Assembly (NCBI GenBank): GCA_003605055.1 | Contig: QZKP01000075.1 | Location: forward strand, 26,961 to 90,960 | Source of the DNA: Desulfarculus sp. | Lineage (GTDB): Bacteria > Desulfobacterota > Desulfarculia > Desulfarculales > Desulfarculaceae | Reading direction: 5' to 3' | DNA length: 64,000 nt | Shown: one piece after another, positions 38,832-49,796 of the stretch | Position numbering within the stretch: position 1 is the first letter of the stretch | Layout of the letters: the number at the start of each line of letters is the position of its first letter | Notes under the pieces: model-generated | What the model saw: only the letters and a program-made list of their open reading frames with translations | Told to the model about the DNA's origin: nothing | Databases searched by the model: none | Program-made: the position numbers and the translations under genes

Positions 38832-39713
38832 CTAGCCCCGCCCGCGCAGCCAGGCGGCCACGGCCCGGCCGATCTCATCAGGCGAGTCCTCTTGCAGGTA
38901 GTGGATGCCCGGCACCGTGATTTCTTGCTGGTGGGGCCAGGAGCGGCAGAACTCCCGCTGGGGGCCGATGAGGATGCCGCCGGGCTCGGCGTTGATGAAC
39001 AGCTTGGGCACGGGGCTTTGGCTCATGAATTCGGCGTAGGCTGCGGCGAGGGCCGCCACCTCAGCCGGCTGGCCCTCGATGGGAATCTGGCGGGGCCAGG
39101 TGAGGGTGGGACGGCGGTCCTCGCCGGGCTCGCGGAAAGGGCGGCGGTACTCGTCCATCTCCGCCGGGCTGAGCCGGCGCAGGATGGAGGCGGGCAGGAT
39201 GCCCTCCACGAACAGGTTTTTCCTTAGGATGATCTCCTCGCCCTGCTCGCTGCGGATGTTGGCGATGATGGCCCGGGCGGCCGGAGGCCACTCCTGCCAG
39301 GTGACCGGCCGCACGATGGCCTCCAGGTAGGCGATGCCCTTGACGGCCTGCGGGTGGCGGCGGGCCCAGTCAAAACCCAGGGCCGAGCCCCAGTCGTGGA
39401 TCACCAGGGTAACTCGTTCGCTTACGCCCAATAGATCCAGCAGCCGGTCCAGATAGCGGCGGTGCTCCAGGAAGGTGTAGCGTCCCGGGCCGCTGGGGCT
39501 GAGCTTGTCCGAGTCGCCCATGCCGATGAGGTCCGGGGCCAGGCAGCGGCCCAGGCCCTCCAGGTGCGGGATCACGTTGCGCCACAGATAGGACGAGGCC
39601 GGGTTGCCGTGCAGAAGGACGATGGGGTCCCCGGCCCCGGTCTGCACGTAGGCCATGTGGCTGCCCAGCACCGAGGCCTTTTGCTTGGCGTAGCTCATCT
39701 TGGCTTCCATCAC
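38832..39713 (-). CDS. Haloalkane dehalogenase-like alpha/beta hydrolase
   Basis: LLHGNPASSYLWRNVIPHLE, VIHDWGSALGFDWARRHP, catalytic-His-like GIHYLQEDSPDEIG. Confidence 0.8.
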   Translation of the reverse strand: MMEAKMSYAKQKASVLGSHMAYVQTGAGDPIVLLHGNPASSYLWRNVIPHLEGLGRCLAPDLIGMGDSDKLSPSGPGRYTFLEHRRYLDRLLDLLGVSERVTLVIHDWGSALGFDWARRHPQAVKGIAYLEAIVRPVTWQEWPPAARAIIANIRSEQGEEIILRKNLFVEGILPASILRRLSPAEMDEYRRPFREPGEDRRPTLTWPRQIPIEGQPAEVAALAAAYAEFMSQSPVPKLFINAEPGGILIGPQREFCRSWPHQQEITVPGIHYLQEDSPDEIGRAVAAWLRGRG

Positions 39714-39727
39714 GGTGCGACTCTCCG

Positions 39728-40780
39728 CTATGGCGCCGGGGCCGCCAGATGGCGGGCGGCTATGTCCCGGGACAGGATCCCGGTCAGCTCCCAGGCCCGC
39801 AGGGCCTCGGTCTCGGACAGGGTGGAGGGGGTGCAGCAGGGGGTGATGAAGGCCCGCTGCACCAGATAGTAAACGCCCCGGCCCACGGCCCGGGCCACAA
39901 TGGCCAGGGCCTCTTCCAGGCGCCTGAGCAGGCTGGCCTGGTCCTCGCCGGCCAGCCGGTCGGGGTTGACCGGGACTATGCCCCAGGCCAGGAGGCCGCC
40001 CCGCTCCAGGTATTCCCGCAGCGGGGAGGCGTACAGGGCCAGCTTGTCCGCGTACTGAAAGGCGTCGAAGTTGATGACCCCTACCCCGGCTTTCATCAAC
40101 AGGGACCAGTCCATGTTGGAGCAGCAGTGCACGCAGCGCAGGCCCTGCACGCCGGCCAGGACCTCGGACAGGTTGGCCACCACCTCCTCGGCGGACATGG
40201 AGCCGTAGGCGCTCTGCACCATGCCCAGGGAGGGCTCGCCCAGGGTGACCATGGCGCCCACCCCGGGCAGGACCCGCTGCACCTCGCGCTCCTGCCAGCG
40301 GGCCTTCATGCTCAGGGCCTTGACCAGCACCTCGCGCATGGTGGCGTCGTACCAGCCGGCCCGGCCGCTGCGGCTGTCCACCAGGCTCAGGCCCCAGGTC
40401 ACCGGCCCGGGCAGCTCCAGGTGCACCAGGGCCAGCCCCGGCGGCGGCGCGGCGGCCAGCATCTCCAGCAGCCGGTAGAAGCCCGGCGCGTGGCGCGGGT
40501 CCAGGGCGAAGTGGTCCAGGTCGTCATCCAGGCAGGCCTGGTAGAAGCGCGCCAGCTCCTCGGTGCGCTCCAGGTCAAACAGGAGGCGGCGCTTGGCCTT
40601 GTCCACCACCAGGCAGGGCAGGCCGTCCATGTACATGCGCACCGACAGGCTCAGGCGGGGCACGCTGGGGGCCTGGGGGAACAGGGCCAGCATGTGCTTA
40701 CAGGCCAGCTCCACGTCGCGGAAGGGCAGGATGTGCAGGGTGGCGGCCATGCCGCCGGGCAAGAACGCACCCATGCCCAT
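39728..40780 (-). CDS. MetE/UROD-like methyltransferase superfamily protein
   Basis: LELPGPVTWGLSLVD, CVHCCSNMDWSLLMKAGVGVINFDAFQY, TPCCTPSTLSE. Confidence 0.65.
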   Translation of the reverse strand: MGMGAFLPGGMAATLHILPFRDVELACKHMLALFPQAPSVPRLSLSVRMYMDGLPCLVVDKAKRRLLFDLERTEELARFYQACLDDDLDHFALDPRHAPGFYRLLEMLAAAPPPGLALVHLELPGPVTWGLSLVDSRSGRAGWYDATMREVLVKALSMKARWQEREVQRVLPGVGAMVTLGEPSLGMVQSAYGSMSAEEVVANLSEVLAGVQGLRCVHCCSNMDWSLLMKAGVGVINFDAFQYADKLALYASPLREYLERGGLLAWGIVPVNPDRLAGEDQASLLRRLEEALAIVARAVGRGVYYLVQRAFITPCCTPSTLSETEALRAWELTGILSRDIAARHLAAPAP

Positions 40781-40807
40781 CGCCGCTCCTCCCGCCTCCG
40801 CCCCGGC

Positions 40808-42016
<1,209 letters not shown>

Positions 42017-42046
42017 GTGCTTCCTCCTTGATCCGGCGGCCGGCGC

Positions 42047-43546
42047 CTACTTCTTGGCGCCTTTGGCAACGGCGGGGTTCCTGGCGTCGTCAATGCCCGC
42101 CAGGCGTTTGACCATCTCCTTGCGGCGGTTGATGTCGTACTGGCTGGTGATGGCGATCTTCTCCATGATGGGCGAGCCGCCGCCGTGCACCGCGGCCACG
42201 GCCATGACTCCGCCGTAGGCCGAGCAGAGGATGTCGCCCACGTGGCGCCAGAGGCGCTGCTGGTTGTCCGGGGCCACGCCTGGGTTGCGGCGGCTGTATT
42301 TCTCCAACAGTCCGGTGATCTCGGGGTTGGCCCAGTCCTCCTCGTAGGGAATGGTGCTGGGGACCCCGCCGGAGATGTCGGCCAGGGTCTCCAACTCGTG
42401 GTAGTAGGCCTCGCCGGACAGGCAGCGGCCAACGTTGCAGTAGATGGAGTCCGGGATGTAGGTGCCCGGGCCGTAGGGCACCAGGCCCTGGCCGGGCATG
42501 AAAACCTGGGGCGCGCCCTTTTCCGAGGCGGTGAAGCCCGCGGCATAGCCCAGCTCGGCCACCAGGATCATGTGGGCCAGCTTGTCGCGCACGTGCCGCT
42601 CGCGTTCCACCCCGTTGTACTCCGCGGCCAGGGCCACGGTGCCCATCATCAGCTCCGAGACCGCCGGCTTGCAGCCGGAGTAGCTGTGCCGGTGGTACAG
42701 GGCGAACAACAGGGCCAGCACGCCGCCGTGCTGCGCCTCGCCGCAGAGGAACACCCGCTCCCAGGGGATGAAGGCGTCCTCGAAGATGACCATGGCCTCG
42801 GTGGTGCCCTGCAGGAAGCCCTTGGGGTAGTGCTGCCGGGGCCGCTGGTTGGTGGCCCGCACCACCAGCTTGACCCCCTCCCAGTCGCCGGGCACCGCAA
42901 AGGACACCGCCCAGTCTTTTTCTGTGGGCAGCAGGGCGCGGGTGGGCACCACCAGGATCTCGTCGGCCTGGGGGGCCACGGTGATGTGGATCTTGCAGCC
43001 CCGCACCACGATGCCGTCCTTGTTCTTTTCCACCACCCGCAGATACAGGTCCGGGTCGTCCTGCTGGCTTGGGCGCTTGGTGCGGTCGCCCTTGACGTCG
43101 GTCTGGGCGCAGCAGCCCACCAGGTCCTGGCGCTGGAAGCGGTCCAGCCACTGGAGGAAGTTCTGGTAGTACTGGGTGGCGCCCTTATTGTCCTTGTCCG
43201 CCTCGTAGCTGGCGCAGCTTATGGCGTTGAGCGCGTCGGTGCCCATGCAGCGCTGGGTGCAGCCGCCCACGTTCTGGCAGAGCAGGCGGGTCATGTCCTG
43301 CTTCTTGTGCAGGTCCTCCCGGCTCTGGTGCACGTGGCAGAAGCGGTTGATCCTCTCTCCGCTCAGGTGGGAGATGGCGGTCATCACCTCGGCGTGCTCG
43401 GGCATCTGGGCGAAGTCAAAGGTGGCGCCGATGGTGTTGAGGGGCCCGATCATGCTCTCGTCGTCGCGGTCCACCTTGTCGCCGTGCAGGTAGACGTTGC
43501 GGCGCATCTTGCGCAGGCCCTCTATCCACTGCTGCTTGGCTCTCAT
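42047..43546 (-). CDS. 4-hydroxybutyryl-CoA dehydratase / vinylacetyl-CoA isomerase family protein (AbfD-like)
   Basis: Cluster-ligand-like motifs CTQRC and HRHSYSGC; 4-hydroxyphenylacetate-3-hydroxylase superfamily fold. Confidence 0.83.
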   Translation of the reverse strand: MRAKQQWIEGLRKMRRNVYLHGDKVDRDDESMIGPLNTIGATFDFAQMPEHAEVMTAISHLSGERINRFCHVHQSREDLHKKQDMTRLLCQNVGGCTQRCMGTDALNAISCASYEADKDNKGATQYYQNFLQWLDRFQRQDLVGCCAQTDVKGDRTKRPSQQDDPDLYLRVVEKNKDGIVVRGCKIHITVAPQADEILVVPTRALLPTEKDWAVSFAVPGDWEGVKLVVRATNQRPRQHYPKGFLQGTTEAMVIFEDAFIPWERVFLCGEAQHGGVLALLFALYHRHSYSGCKPAVSELMMGTVALAAEYNGVERERHVRDKLAHMILVAELGYAAGFTASEKGAPQVFMPGQGLVPYGPGTYIPDSIYCNVGRCLSGEAYYHELETLADISGGVPSTIPYEEDWANPEITGLLEKYSRRNPGVAPDNQQRLWRHVGDILCSAYGGVMAVAAVHGGGSPIMEKIAITSQYDINRRKEMVKRLAGIDDARNPAVAKGAKK

Positions 43547-43585
43547 GACACTAACCTCCGGTTGGGAGCGCGCCAGGCGGCCGGC

Positions 43586-44407
43586 TCAGGCGGCGCCGCG
43601 CTGGCCGCACTCCTTGATGATCTCTCCGCCGTCCACGATCAGGCACTGGCCGGTGATGAAGGAGCCGGCCGGCGACAAGAGCAGCAGCGCCGCGCCGGCC
43701 AGGTCCTGCGGCCGGCCCACCCGGGGCAGGGGGTTGCTCTGGATGCGCCGCCGGCCCTCGGGGCTCTCCCACAGGGCCTGGCTGAAGCTGGTCTGCACCA
43801 GCCCCGGCGCGATGGCGTTGACCCGCACCCCCTGGGGCCCCCACTCGCTGGCCAGACAGGCGGTCAGGTGGTTCAGCGCCGCCTTGGTCACGCTGTAGGC
43901 GTTGATGCGGGCCGTGGGCACATAGGCGGCCAGGGAGGAGACGTTCAGGATGGCCCCGCCGTGCTGGGCCATCCAGGCGCGGTAGGCCAACTGGCTGAGG
44001 AAGAGGCTGGCCTTGAGGTTGACCGCGAAGACCTTGTCCCAGGCCGCCTCCTGTACCTCGGCCAGGGGCCCGTAGCTGGGATTGGCCCCGGCGTTGTTCA
44101 CCAGGATGTCCAGGCGGCTGGCCCAGGCCAGGGCCCGCTCCACCAAACGCCGCCGGTCCTGGTCGCGGCTGACGTTGGCCGCCACGGCCAGCACCCGGCC
44201 GCCTGCGGCGGCCAGCTCGGCGGCGGCCGCCTCCAGCCCCGGAGCCTTGCGCGCGGCCATGACCACCGCGGCCCCGGCCTGAGTCAGGGCCCGGGCGATG
44301 GCCAGGCCGATGCCCCGGCTGGCCCCGGTGACCAGGGCCGCCTGGCCGGCCAGGGACAGACTCTGCCTCACGTCCGCTGGGCTTTCGCTCACGGCGCCCT
44401 CGCTCAC
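43586..44407 (-). CDS. SDR family oxidoreductase
   Basis: ALVTGASRGIGLAIARAL, NNAGANP, YSVTKAAL; GTG start overlaps upstream stop; the longer ORF-track start is off-frame with the PaaK-like gene. Confidence 0.88.
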   Translation of the reverse strand: MSEGAVSESPADVRQSLSLAGQAALVTGASRGIGLAIARALTQAGAAVVMAARKAPGLEAAAAELAAAGGRVLAVAANVSRDQDRRRLVERALAWASRLDILVNNAGANPSYGPLAEVQEAAWDKVFAVNLKASLFLSQLAYRAWMAQHGGAILNVSSLAAYVPTARINAYSVTKAALNHLTACLASEWGPQGVRVNAIAPGLVQTSFSQALWESPEGRRRIQSNPLPRVGRPQDLAGAALLLLSPAGSFITGQCLIVDGGEIIKECGQRGAA

Positions 44408-45711
44408 AGCTTGCGGGTGTCCACCAGGCGCTTGGCCTTGTGGGAGAAGCGGGGCAGGCTGCCCACCGGCACCAGCTCCACCTTGAGGTTGGAGCCCAGG
44501 AAGGCCCGCGAGAACGCCGCCTTGAGCTTGGCCGCCAGCTCCGGTCCGGGCTGGGCCGCCTCCACCTTCACGGTCAGGGAGTCCACCGCGGCCTGGGAGC
44601 GGTCCACCAGCATCTGGAACTCGCTGTCCTTGACCTCCTCCACCCCGCGGATCACCGCCTCCACCTGGGAGGGGAAGATGTTGACCCCCTTGACCTTGAC
44701 CATGTCGTCGGTGCGCCCCATGATGCGCCGCACGCGCAGGTGGCTGCGACCGCAGGAGCAGGGGGAGTCCTCCAGCACGGTGATGTCCTTGGTCTGGTAG
44801 CGCAGCAGGGGCATGGCCTGCTTCATCAGGCAGGTGAGCACCAGCATGCCCTTTTGGCCCGGCGGGAGCTGCTGGCCGGTATCCGGGTCTATGATCTCGG
44901 CCAGGAAGGATTCTTCGTTGATGTGCAGGCCCTGGTGGTGCGGGCACTCCACGCAGAAGTGCGGGCCCAGCTCGCACATGCCGTAGATGTCGCTGTAGAT
45001 GGGCGCGTTGAAGGCCTGGGCGATCTTGACCCGGGTCTCCTCGGAACTGGGCTCGGCGCCGGTGACGATCTTCTGCACGCCCAGCTCGGCGATGGGCACG
45101 CCCTGCTCCCGGGCCACCTCCGCGATGTGCAGCAGGAAAGAAGGCGTGGCCGCCAGCACCGTGGGCCGGAACTCCTGCATGATGTCCAACTGGGTGGCGC
45201 TGGGCAGGGCCGCCCCGGCCGGGATCACCGCCGCGCCCAGCATCCGCTCCCAGGCCGGGTGGCAGATCACCGAGCCGGCGAACAGGCCGTAGCCGAACAT
45301 GAGCTGGGCCAGGTCGCCGGGCCCCACGCCGGCCGCGGCCCCGCAGCGGGCCAGGGCCTCCTCGGCGCGGAACACGTCGTCCCGGGTCAGGGGGCTGATG
45401 GTGGGCTTGCCGGTGGTGCCGGTGGTCATGTGATAGCGCTGCACCTCCTCCCGCGGCACGGCCAGGAGCCCCTTAAGGGGATAGCGGCTGCGCAGGTCCT
45501 CCTTGGTGGTGAAGGGCAGCCGGGGCAGGTCCTCCACGGAGCGCACGTCATCCGGCTTGAGCCCCAGCTGATCGAACTTCTCCCGGTACATGCCCATGTT
45601 CTGGTAGCAGCGCTGCACCACCGCCCGCAGCCGCGCGTCCTGCACCCGGCGCAGGCGCTCGCGGGGCATGGCCTCCACCGCGGGGTCCAACATGTATGGC
45701 TGGCCTGGCAT
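44404..45711 (-). CDS. Phenylacetate-CoA ligase family protein (PaaK-like)
   Basis: RYHMTTGTTGKPTISPLTRDD, GRTDDMVKVKGVNIFPSQVEAVI. Confidence 0.92.
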   Translation of the reverse strand: MPGQPYMLDPAVEAMPRERLRRVQDARLRAVVQRCYQNMGMYREKFDQLGLKPDDVRSVEDLPRLPFTTKEDLRSRYPLKGLLAVPREEVQRYHMTTGTTGKPTISPLTRDDVFRAEEALARCGAAAGVGPGDLAQLMFGYGLFAGSVICHPAWERMLGAAVIPAGAALPSATQLDIMQEFRPTVLAATPSFLLHIAEVAREQGVPIAELGVQKIVTGAEPSSEETRVKIAQAFNAPIYSDIYGMCELGPHFCVECPHHQGLHINEESFLAEIIDPDTGQQLPPGQKGMLVLTCLMKQAMPLLRYQTKDITVLEDSPCSCGRSHLRVRRIMGRTDDMVKVKGVNIFPSQVEAVIRGVEEVKDSEFQMLVDRSQAAVDSLTVKVEAAQPGPELAAKLKAAFSRAFLGSNLKVELVPVGSLPRFSHKAKRLVDTRKL

Positions 45712-45733
45712 GAGAATTTCCTCGCGAGGTTGA

Positions 45734-45762
45734 GGGCCGGGGAGAACGCCCCTCCCCGGCCC
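45734..45762 (-). promoter_or_regulatory. Intercistronic 11-bp hairpin
   Basis: GGGCCGGGGAG-7 nt-CTCCCCGGCCC between VOC and PaaK-like genes. Confidence 0.5.
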
Positions 45763-45771
45763 GTGGCGGAT

Positions 45772-46302
45772 CTACTTCTTCTTGGGTTGCAGGGTGATGC
45801 CCGGCTTGGCGTCTATCATCACCGGGTCCTGGTACCGGATGCTGGCCAGGGTGCACAGCACGCCGTTGGCGTCCTTGGGGGAGACGTAGTTCTCGGTCCA
45901 GGACTCCAGGCCCAGGCCCTGCATGTGCTCGGCCAGCCACTGCTTCTGCTGGCCGCCCCAGGCCGGCTTCAGGCCGGTGTCCTTGATCTCCTGGGCCACC
46001 TCGTCGGCGGTGCCCTCGGTCTCCAGGGTGATCATGTACAGGCCCTCGCCGCGCTCCCTGATGAACTTGCCCAGCAGCAACTCACCGTTGGGGTCGTCCA
46101 GGGGCGAGAGGAACTCGATGGTCATCTCGCCGTCGCCGCGGGTGTCGCCGATCTGGAAGGCCACGTAGTGGTAGCGGTCCTCAGGCTCCTTGCCGTACTG
46201 GAAGGGCTTTACGCCAAAGAGCTTCTGCCAGTTCTTCACCGCCTGGTCCAGGTCCTTGACCGCCACCGCGATCCTCTTTACTCTCTTGATCCTGATCATC
46301 AC
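45772..46302 (-). CDS. VOC family protein (methylmalonyl-CoA epimerase-like)
   Basis: KRIAVAVKDLDQAVKNWQKLFGVKPFQ. Confidence 0.78.
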   Translation of the reverse strand: MMIRIKRVKRIAVAVKDLDQAVKNWQKLFGVKPFQYGKEPEDRYHYVAFQIGDTRGDGEMTIEFLSPLDDPNGELLLGKFIRERGEGLYMITLETEGTADEVAQEIKDTGLKPAWGGQQKQWLAEHMQGLGLESWTENYVSPKDANGVLCTLASIRYQDPVMIDAKPGITLQPKKK

Positions 46303-46431
46303 TAGCCTCCAAGTAATAACTACGGTTAACAGGGGCAGCGGATTGTCTCCGCGTTTGGTCGTGGATGGTCTCTAGCCTTGCCCTATCCGGTTGCTTGCAC
46401 CTCCTCCCGGCTGGGCCGGCTCCCGGCCGCC

Positions 46432-47145
46432 TCAGGCCAGCCCCAGGTAGGCTTCCTTCACATGGGGGTCGGCCAACAGGCTCTCAGTGGAGCCGGCGAT
46501 GTTAATCCGTCCGTTCTCGAGCACATAGGCTTTCTCCACCGCTTCGAAAGCCAGCTTGGTGTCCTGCTCGGACAATAAAATGGTCAGACCCCGCCGCCGG
46601 ATGTGCAGCAGGGTCTGCATGATGGCCTTCTTGACCAGGGGGGCCAGGCCGAAGGAGGGCTCATCCAGCATCAACAGCTCGGGCCGGGACATCAGGGAGC
46701 GGGCCACGGCCAGCATCTGTTGCTCGCCGCCGCTCATGGTGCCGGCCTGGTTGTGCAGCCGCCGACCCAGGGCCGGGAACAGCTCCAGCACCTCCTCCAG
46801 GTCGCGGCGGATCTCCGCCTTGTCCCGGCGCAGGTAGGCGCCCATCTCCAGGTTGCGGCGCACGCTCATCTCCGGGAACAGGCGGCGCCGCTCCGGGCAG
46901 AGGATCACCCGCCGGCGCACGATGCGGTGGGCGGGCAGGCTGTTTATCCTCTCACCGGCGTAGCGGATGTCGCCCTCGCTGGGGGTCAGCCCGGCGATGG
47001 CCCGCAGCAGGGTGGTCTTGCCCGCGCCGTTGGGGCCTATGACGCCCACCACCTCGCCTTTTTCCAGGGCCAGGGACACTCCCTTGAGGATGGCCGCCTT
47101 GCCGTAGGCCACCCGCAAGTCCTGTATTTCCAACAGCGGCGCCAA
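46432..47145 (-). CDS. livF: Branched-chain amino acid-type ABC transporter ATP-binding protein (LivF family)
   Basis: GPNGAGKTTLLRA, MSGGEQQMLAVARSLMSRPELLMLDEPSFGLAP. Confidence 0.92.
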   Translation of the reverse strand: MAPLLEIQDLRVAYGKAAILKGVSLALEKGEVVGVIGPNGAGKTTLLRAIAGLTPSEGDIRYAGERINSLPAHRIVRRRVILCPERRRLFPEMSVRRNLEMGAYLRRDKAEIRRDLEEVLELFPALGRRLHNQAGTMSGGEQQMLAVARSLMSRPELLMLDEPSFGLAPLVKKAIMQTLLHIRRRGLTILLSEQDTKLAFEAVEKAYVLENGRINIAGSTESLLADPHVKEAYLGLA

Positions 47146-47146
47146 C

Positions 47147-47878
47147 TCAGTCTCCGGTCCCCAGATAGGCTTCGATGACCCGGGGGTGGCTGGTGATCTC
47201 CTGGGGCGTGCCCTCGGCGATCTTTTCCCCGAAGTCCAGGGCCACCACCCGCTGCACGATGCGCATCAGCTCGCGCAGGCGGTGCTCCACGATGATCATG
47301 GTCACGCCCCGGCCGTGCACCTGCTCTATCAACTGGCTGATGCCGGCGATCTCGGCGTTGGTCAGGCCGGCGAAGGGCTCGTCCAGAAGCAAGAGATGGG
47401 GCGAGGTGGCCAGGGCCCGGGCGATCTCCAGCTTCTTCAGGTCGCCCTGGGTCAGCGCCTCGGGCAGCATGCCCTCCTTGTCCGCCAGGCCGGTGGTCTC
47501 CAGGATCAGGCGGCTGCGGCGCAGCATCTCCGGGTCGTGCCGCCGGGCCAGGCCCGTCTTGGCCACCATAGACACGGCCACGTTTTCCAGGCAGTTCAGG
47601 GAGCCGAAGGGCTTGGGTATCTGGAAGGTGCGGGTGACCCCCCGGGCCACGATCTTGTGCGGCTTGAGCCCCGCTAGGCGGCGGCCCTGGAAGTAGATCT
47701 CCCCCAGGTTGGGGCGCAGAAAGCCGGTGATCAGGTTGAAAAGGGTGGTCTTGCCCGCGCCGTTGGGGCCGATCAGGCCCAGGATCTCGCCGGTGCTCAG
47801 GGCGAAGCTGAGCTCGGATATGGCGGCCACTCCGCCGAAGAACCGCGAGATGTTGGCCACCTTAAGTATCGGAGGCAT
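47147..47878 (-). CDS. livG: Branched-chain amino acid-type ABC transporter ATP-binding protein (LivG family)
   Basis: GPNGAGKTTLFNLITGFLRP, LLLDEPFAGL, IVEHRLRELM. Confidence 0.92.
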   Translation of the reverse strand: MPPILKVANISRFFGGVAAISELSFALSTGEILGLIGPNGAGKTTLFNLITGFLRPNLGEIYFQGRRLAGLKPHKIVARGVTRTFQIPKPFGSLNCLENVAVSMVAKTGLARRHDPEMLRRSRLILETTGLADKEGMLPEALTQGDLKKLEIARALATSPHLLLLDEPFAGLTNAEIAGISQLIEQVHGRGVTMIIVEHRLRELMRIVQRVVALDFGEKIAEGTPQEITSHPRVIEAYLGTGD

Positions 47879-48860
47879 CGCCCAGGCCTCCTTTCCAGCC
47901 GCGCCGCCGGCGCGGGGTGAGTCGCCGCAAGACGCGGTGGAGCAGGTTCAGCAGCGGCGGCATGACTCCCTTGGGCAGGGCCAGCATGATCACCACCGTG
48001 ATCACCGTGTAGATGAGCAGGCGGGCCTCGCCCACCTCGCGCAGGGCCTCGTTGAGGATGATGAGCAGATAGCTGGCCCCGATGGAGCCGGTGATGGTGC
48101 CCAGGCCGCCCACGATGGCGATCATGATGATGGTCAGGGCGATGTGCAGGCCGAACATGTTGGGGCCTACGTGCATGGTGTAGTGGCCCAGGAAGCCGCC
48201 GCCCACGCCGCCCAGAAAGCTGGCCAGCACGAAGGCCAGCAGCTTGTAGCGGGTGGTGTCAATGCCCACCGCCTCGGCCGCCTCCTGGTTGTCCTTGATG
48301 GAGTTGAGCACCAGCCCCACCTTGGAGCGCACCACCATCAACAGGGCCGCGGTGCCGGCGGCCATCACCAGCAGGGACAGGTAGTAGTCCAGCAGGGGGT
48401 GGGAGGAGATGGGGTCCAGGCCCGAGAGGCCCTCGTGCCCGTTGGTGAGGTCGTAGAAGACGATCACCACCTTCTCGCAGATGGCCGCGGCGGCGAAGGA
48501 GGCCAGGGCCAGGTACAGGCCCTTGAGGCGCAGGCAGGACAGGCCCAGGAGCAGCCCGAACACCGCCCCCCCCAGGCCGGCCAGGGGGACGGTCAGCCAG
48601 GGAGGCAGGCCGAAGCTCAAATTCAACAAGGCCGCCAGATAGGCGCCCACCCCCACGAACAGGCCGTAGCCGATCACCGGCAGGCCGGCGTAGCCCAGGA
48701 GGATGTCGAAGCCGGCGGCCAGAAAGGCGTAGAGGTTGGCCATCACCAGGATGCCCCAGATATAGGGGTCGGGCACCACCGCCGGCAGGAGCAGCATGGC
48801 GCCCAGGCCCAGCAGGCCCGGCAGGTGGTTGTACAGGCTGCGCGCTTCGCCCATCTGCAT
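47862..48860 (-). CDS. livM: Branched-chain amino acid-type ABC transporter permease (LivM family)
   Basis: Polytopic; GFDILLGYAGLPVIGYGLFVGVGAY, GGLGTITGSIGASYLLI. Confidence 0.9.
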   Translation of the reverse strand: MQMGEARSLYNHLPGLLGLGAMLLLPAVVPDPYIWGILVMANLYAFLAAGFDILLGYAGLPVIGYGLFVGVGAYLAALLNLSFGLPPWLTVPLAGLGGAVFGLLLGLSCLRLKGLYLALASFAAAAICEKVVIVFYDLTNGHEGLSGLDPISSHPLLDYYLSLLVMAAGTAALLMVVRSKVGLVLNSIKDNQEAAEAVGIDTTRYKLLAFVLASFLGGVGGGFLGHYTMHVGPNMFGLHIALTIIMIAIVGGLGTITGSIGASYLLIILNEALREVGEARLLIYTVITVVIMLALPKGVMPPLLNLLHRVLRRLTPRRRRGWKGGLGDASDT

Positions 48861-48869
48861 CCGGGCCCC

Positions 48870-49727
48870 CTAATTGCCCACCCGGCTGCCCATCAGGCCG
48901 GAGGGGCGCAGGATGATCACCAGGAACAAAATGGCCAGAGCCACCAGCTCGGTCAGCCGCGAGGAGAGGGCGAAGGAGACGATGGTTTCGCTGAAACCCA
49001 GGATGACCGCGGCCAGGATGCTGCCCCATATGCTGCCCAGTCCGCCCAGGATGACGATGGTGAAGGCCTTGACCAGCGGCCAGAGCCACATGCCCGGGTT
49101 GGTGCTCAGGAAGGGCGAGACCAGGATGCCGGCGGTGGCCGCCAGAAAGGCGGCCAGGAAATGGATCAGGAGGGTGATGCGGCCGCTGTCCACGCCCATC
49201 AGGGCCGCGGCCTCGGGGTCCTGGGCCACGGCCAGGATGGCCCCGCCCACGCGGGTGCGGGCGATGAACAGCCACAGGCCCAGGATCACCCCCAGGGCCA
49301 CGGCCACCACCAGCAGGCGCTGGTCGGGCACGCTGACCCCGAAGATGAGCAGCCGGCCGTCTATGAAATAGGGCACCGGCCGGGGCCGGGGGCCGAAGAT
49401 GAGCTGGATGACCTCCTCGAACATCAGGGCCAGGATGAGGGTCATCACCAGCATGGCGTCTATGTTGCCCTTGAGCGGCCGCAGGCAGATGCGGTTCAGG
49501 GCCACCGCGATGCAGCCCACCGCGGACACCGAAAGGGCGAAGGCCGCGGCCAGGGGCAGCCCCAGCACCACCGCGCCGGTGAAGACGCCGTAGGCCCCCA
49601 GCATGTAGAAGGTGCCGTGGGCCAGGTTCATGACCCGGGCGATGCCGATCATCAGGCTCAGGCCGATGGCCAGCATGGCGTACACCGCGCTGGCCACCGA
49701 GCCGTATATGAGTATCTCAATCAGCAC
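48870..49727 (-). CDS. livH: Branched-chain amino acid-type ABC transporter permease (LivH family)
   Basis: Polytopic; MIGIARVMNLAHGTFYMLGAY, GGLGSIWGSILAAVILG; GTG start. Confidence 0.9.
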   Translation of the reverse strand: MLIEILIYGSVASAVYAMLAIGLSLMIGIARVMNLAHGTFYMLGAYGVFTGAVVLGLPLAAAFALSVSAVGCIAVALNRICLRPLKGNIDAMLVMTLILALMFEEVIQLIFGPRPRPVPYFIDGRLLIFGVSVPDQRLLVVAVALGVILGLWLFIARTRVGGAILAVAQDPEAAALMGVDSGRITLLIHFLAAFLAATAGILVSPFLSTNPGMWLWPLVKAFTIVILGGLGSIWGSILAAVILGFSETIVSFALSSRLTELVALAILFLVIILRPSGLMGSRVGN

Positions 49728-49747
49728 GCTGCGGGCTCCCGGGGTGG

Positions 49748-49779
49748 GGCGTTCCGGCCGCGGCCGCGGCCGGAACGCC
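49748..49779 (-). promoter_or_regulatory. 32-nt perfect palindromic hairpin between solute-binding protein gene and livH
   Basis: GGCGTTCCGGCCGC-GGCC-GCGGCCGGAACGCC. Confidence 0.75.
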
Positions 49780-49796
49780 ATGGAGTGCCTGAACCT

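Noticed and set aside
42185-44800. 871-aa ORF on + strand
   Set aside because: Antisense to AbfD-like and SDR genes; no recognisable domain.
43586-44977. Full 463-aa SDR ORF
   Set aside because: The first ~190 residues are off-frame sequence over the PaaK-like gene; true start near 44407.
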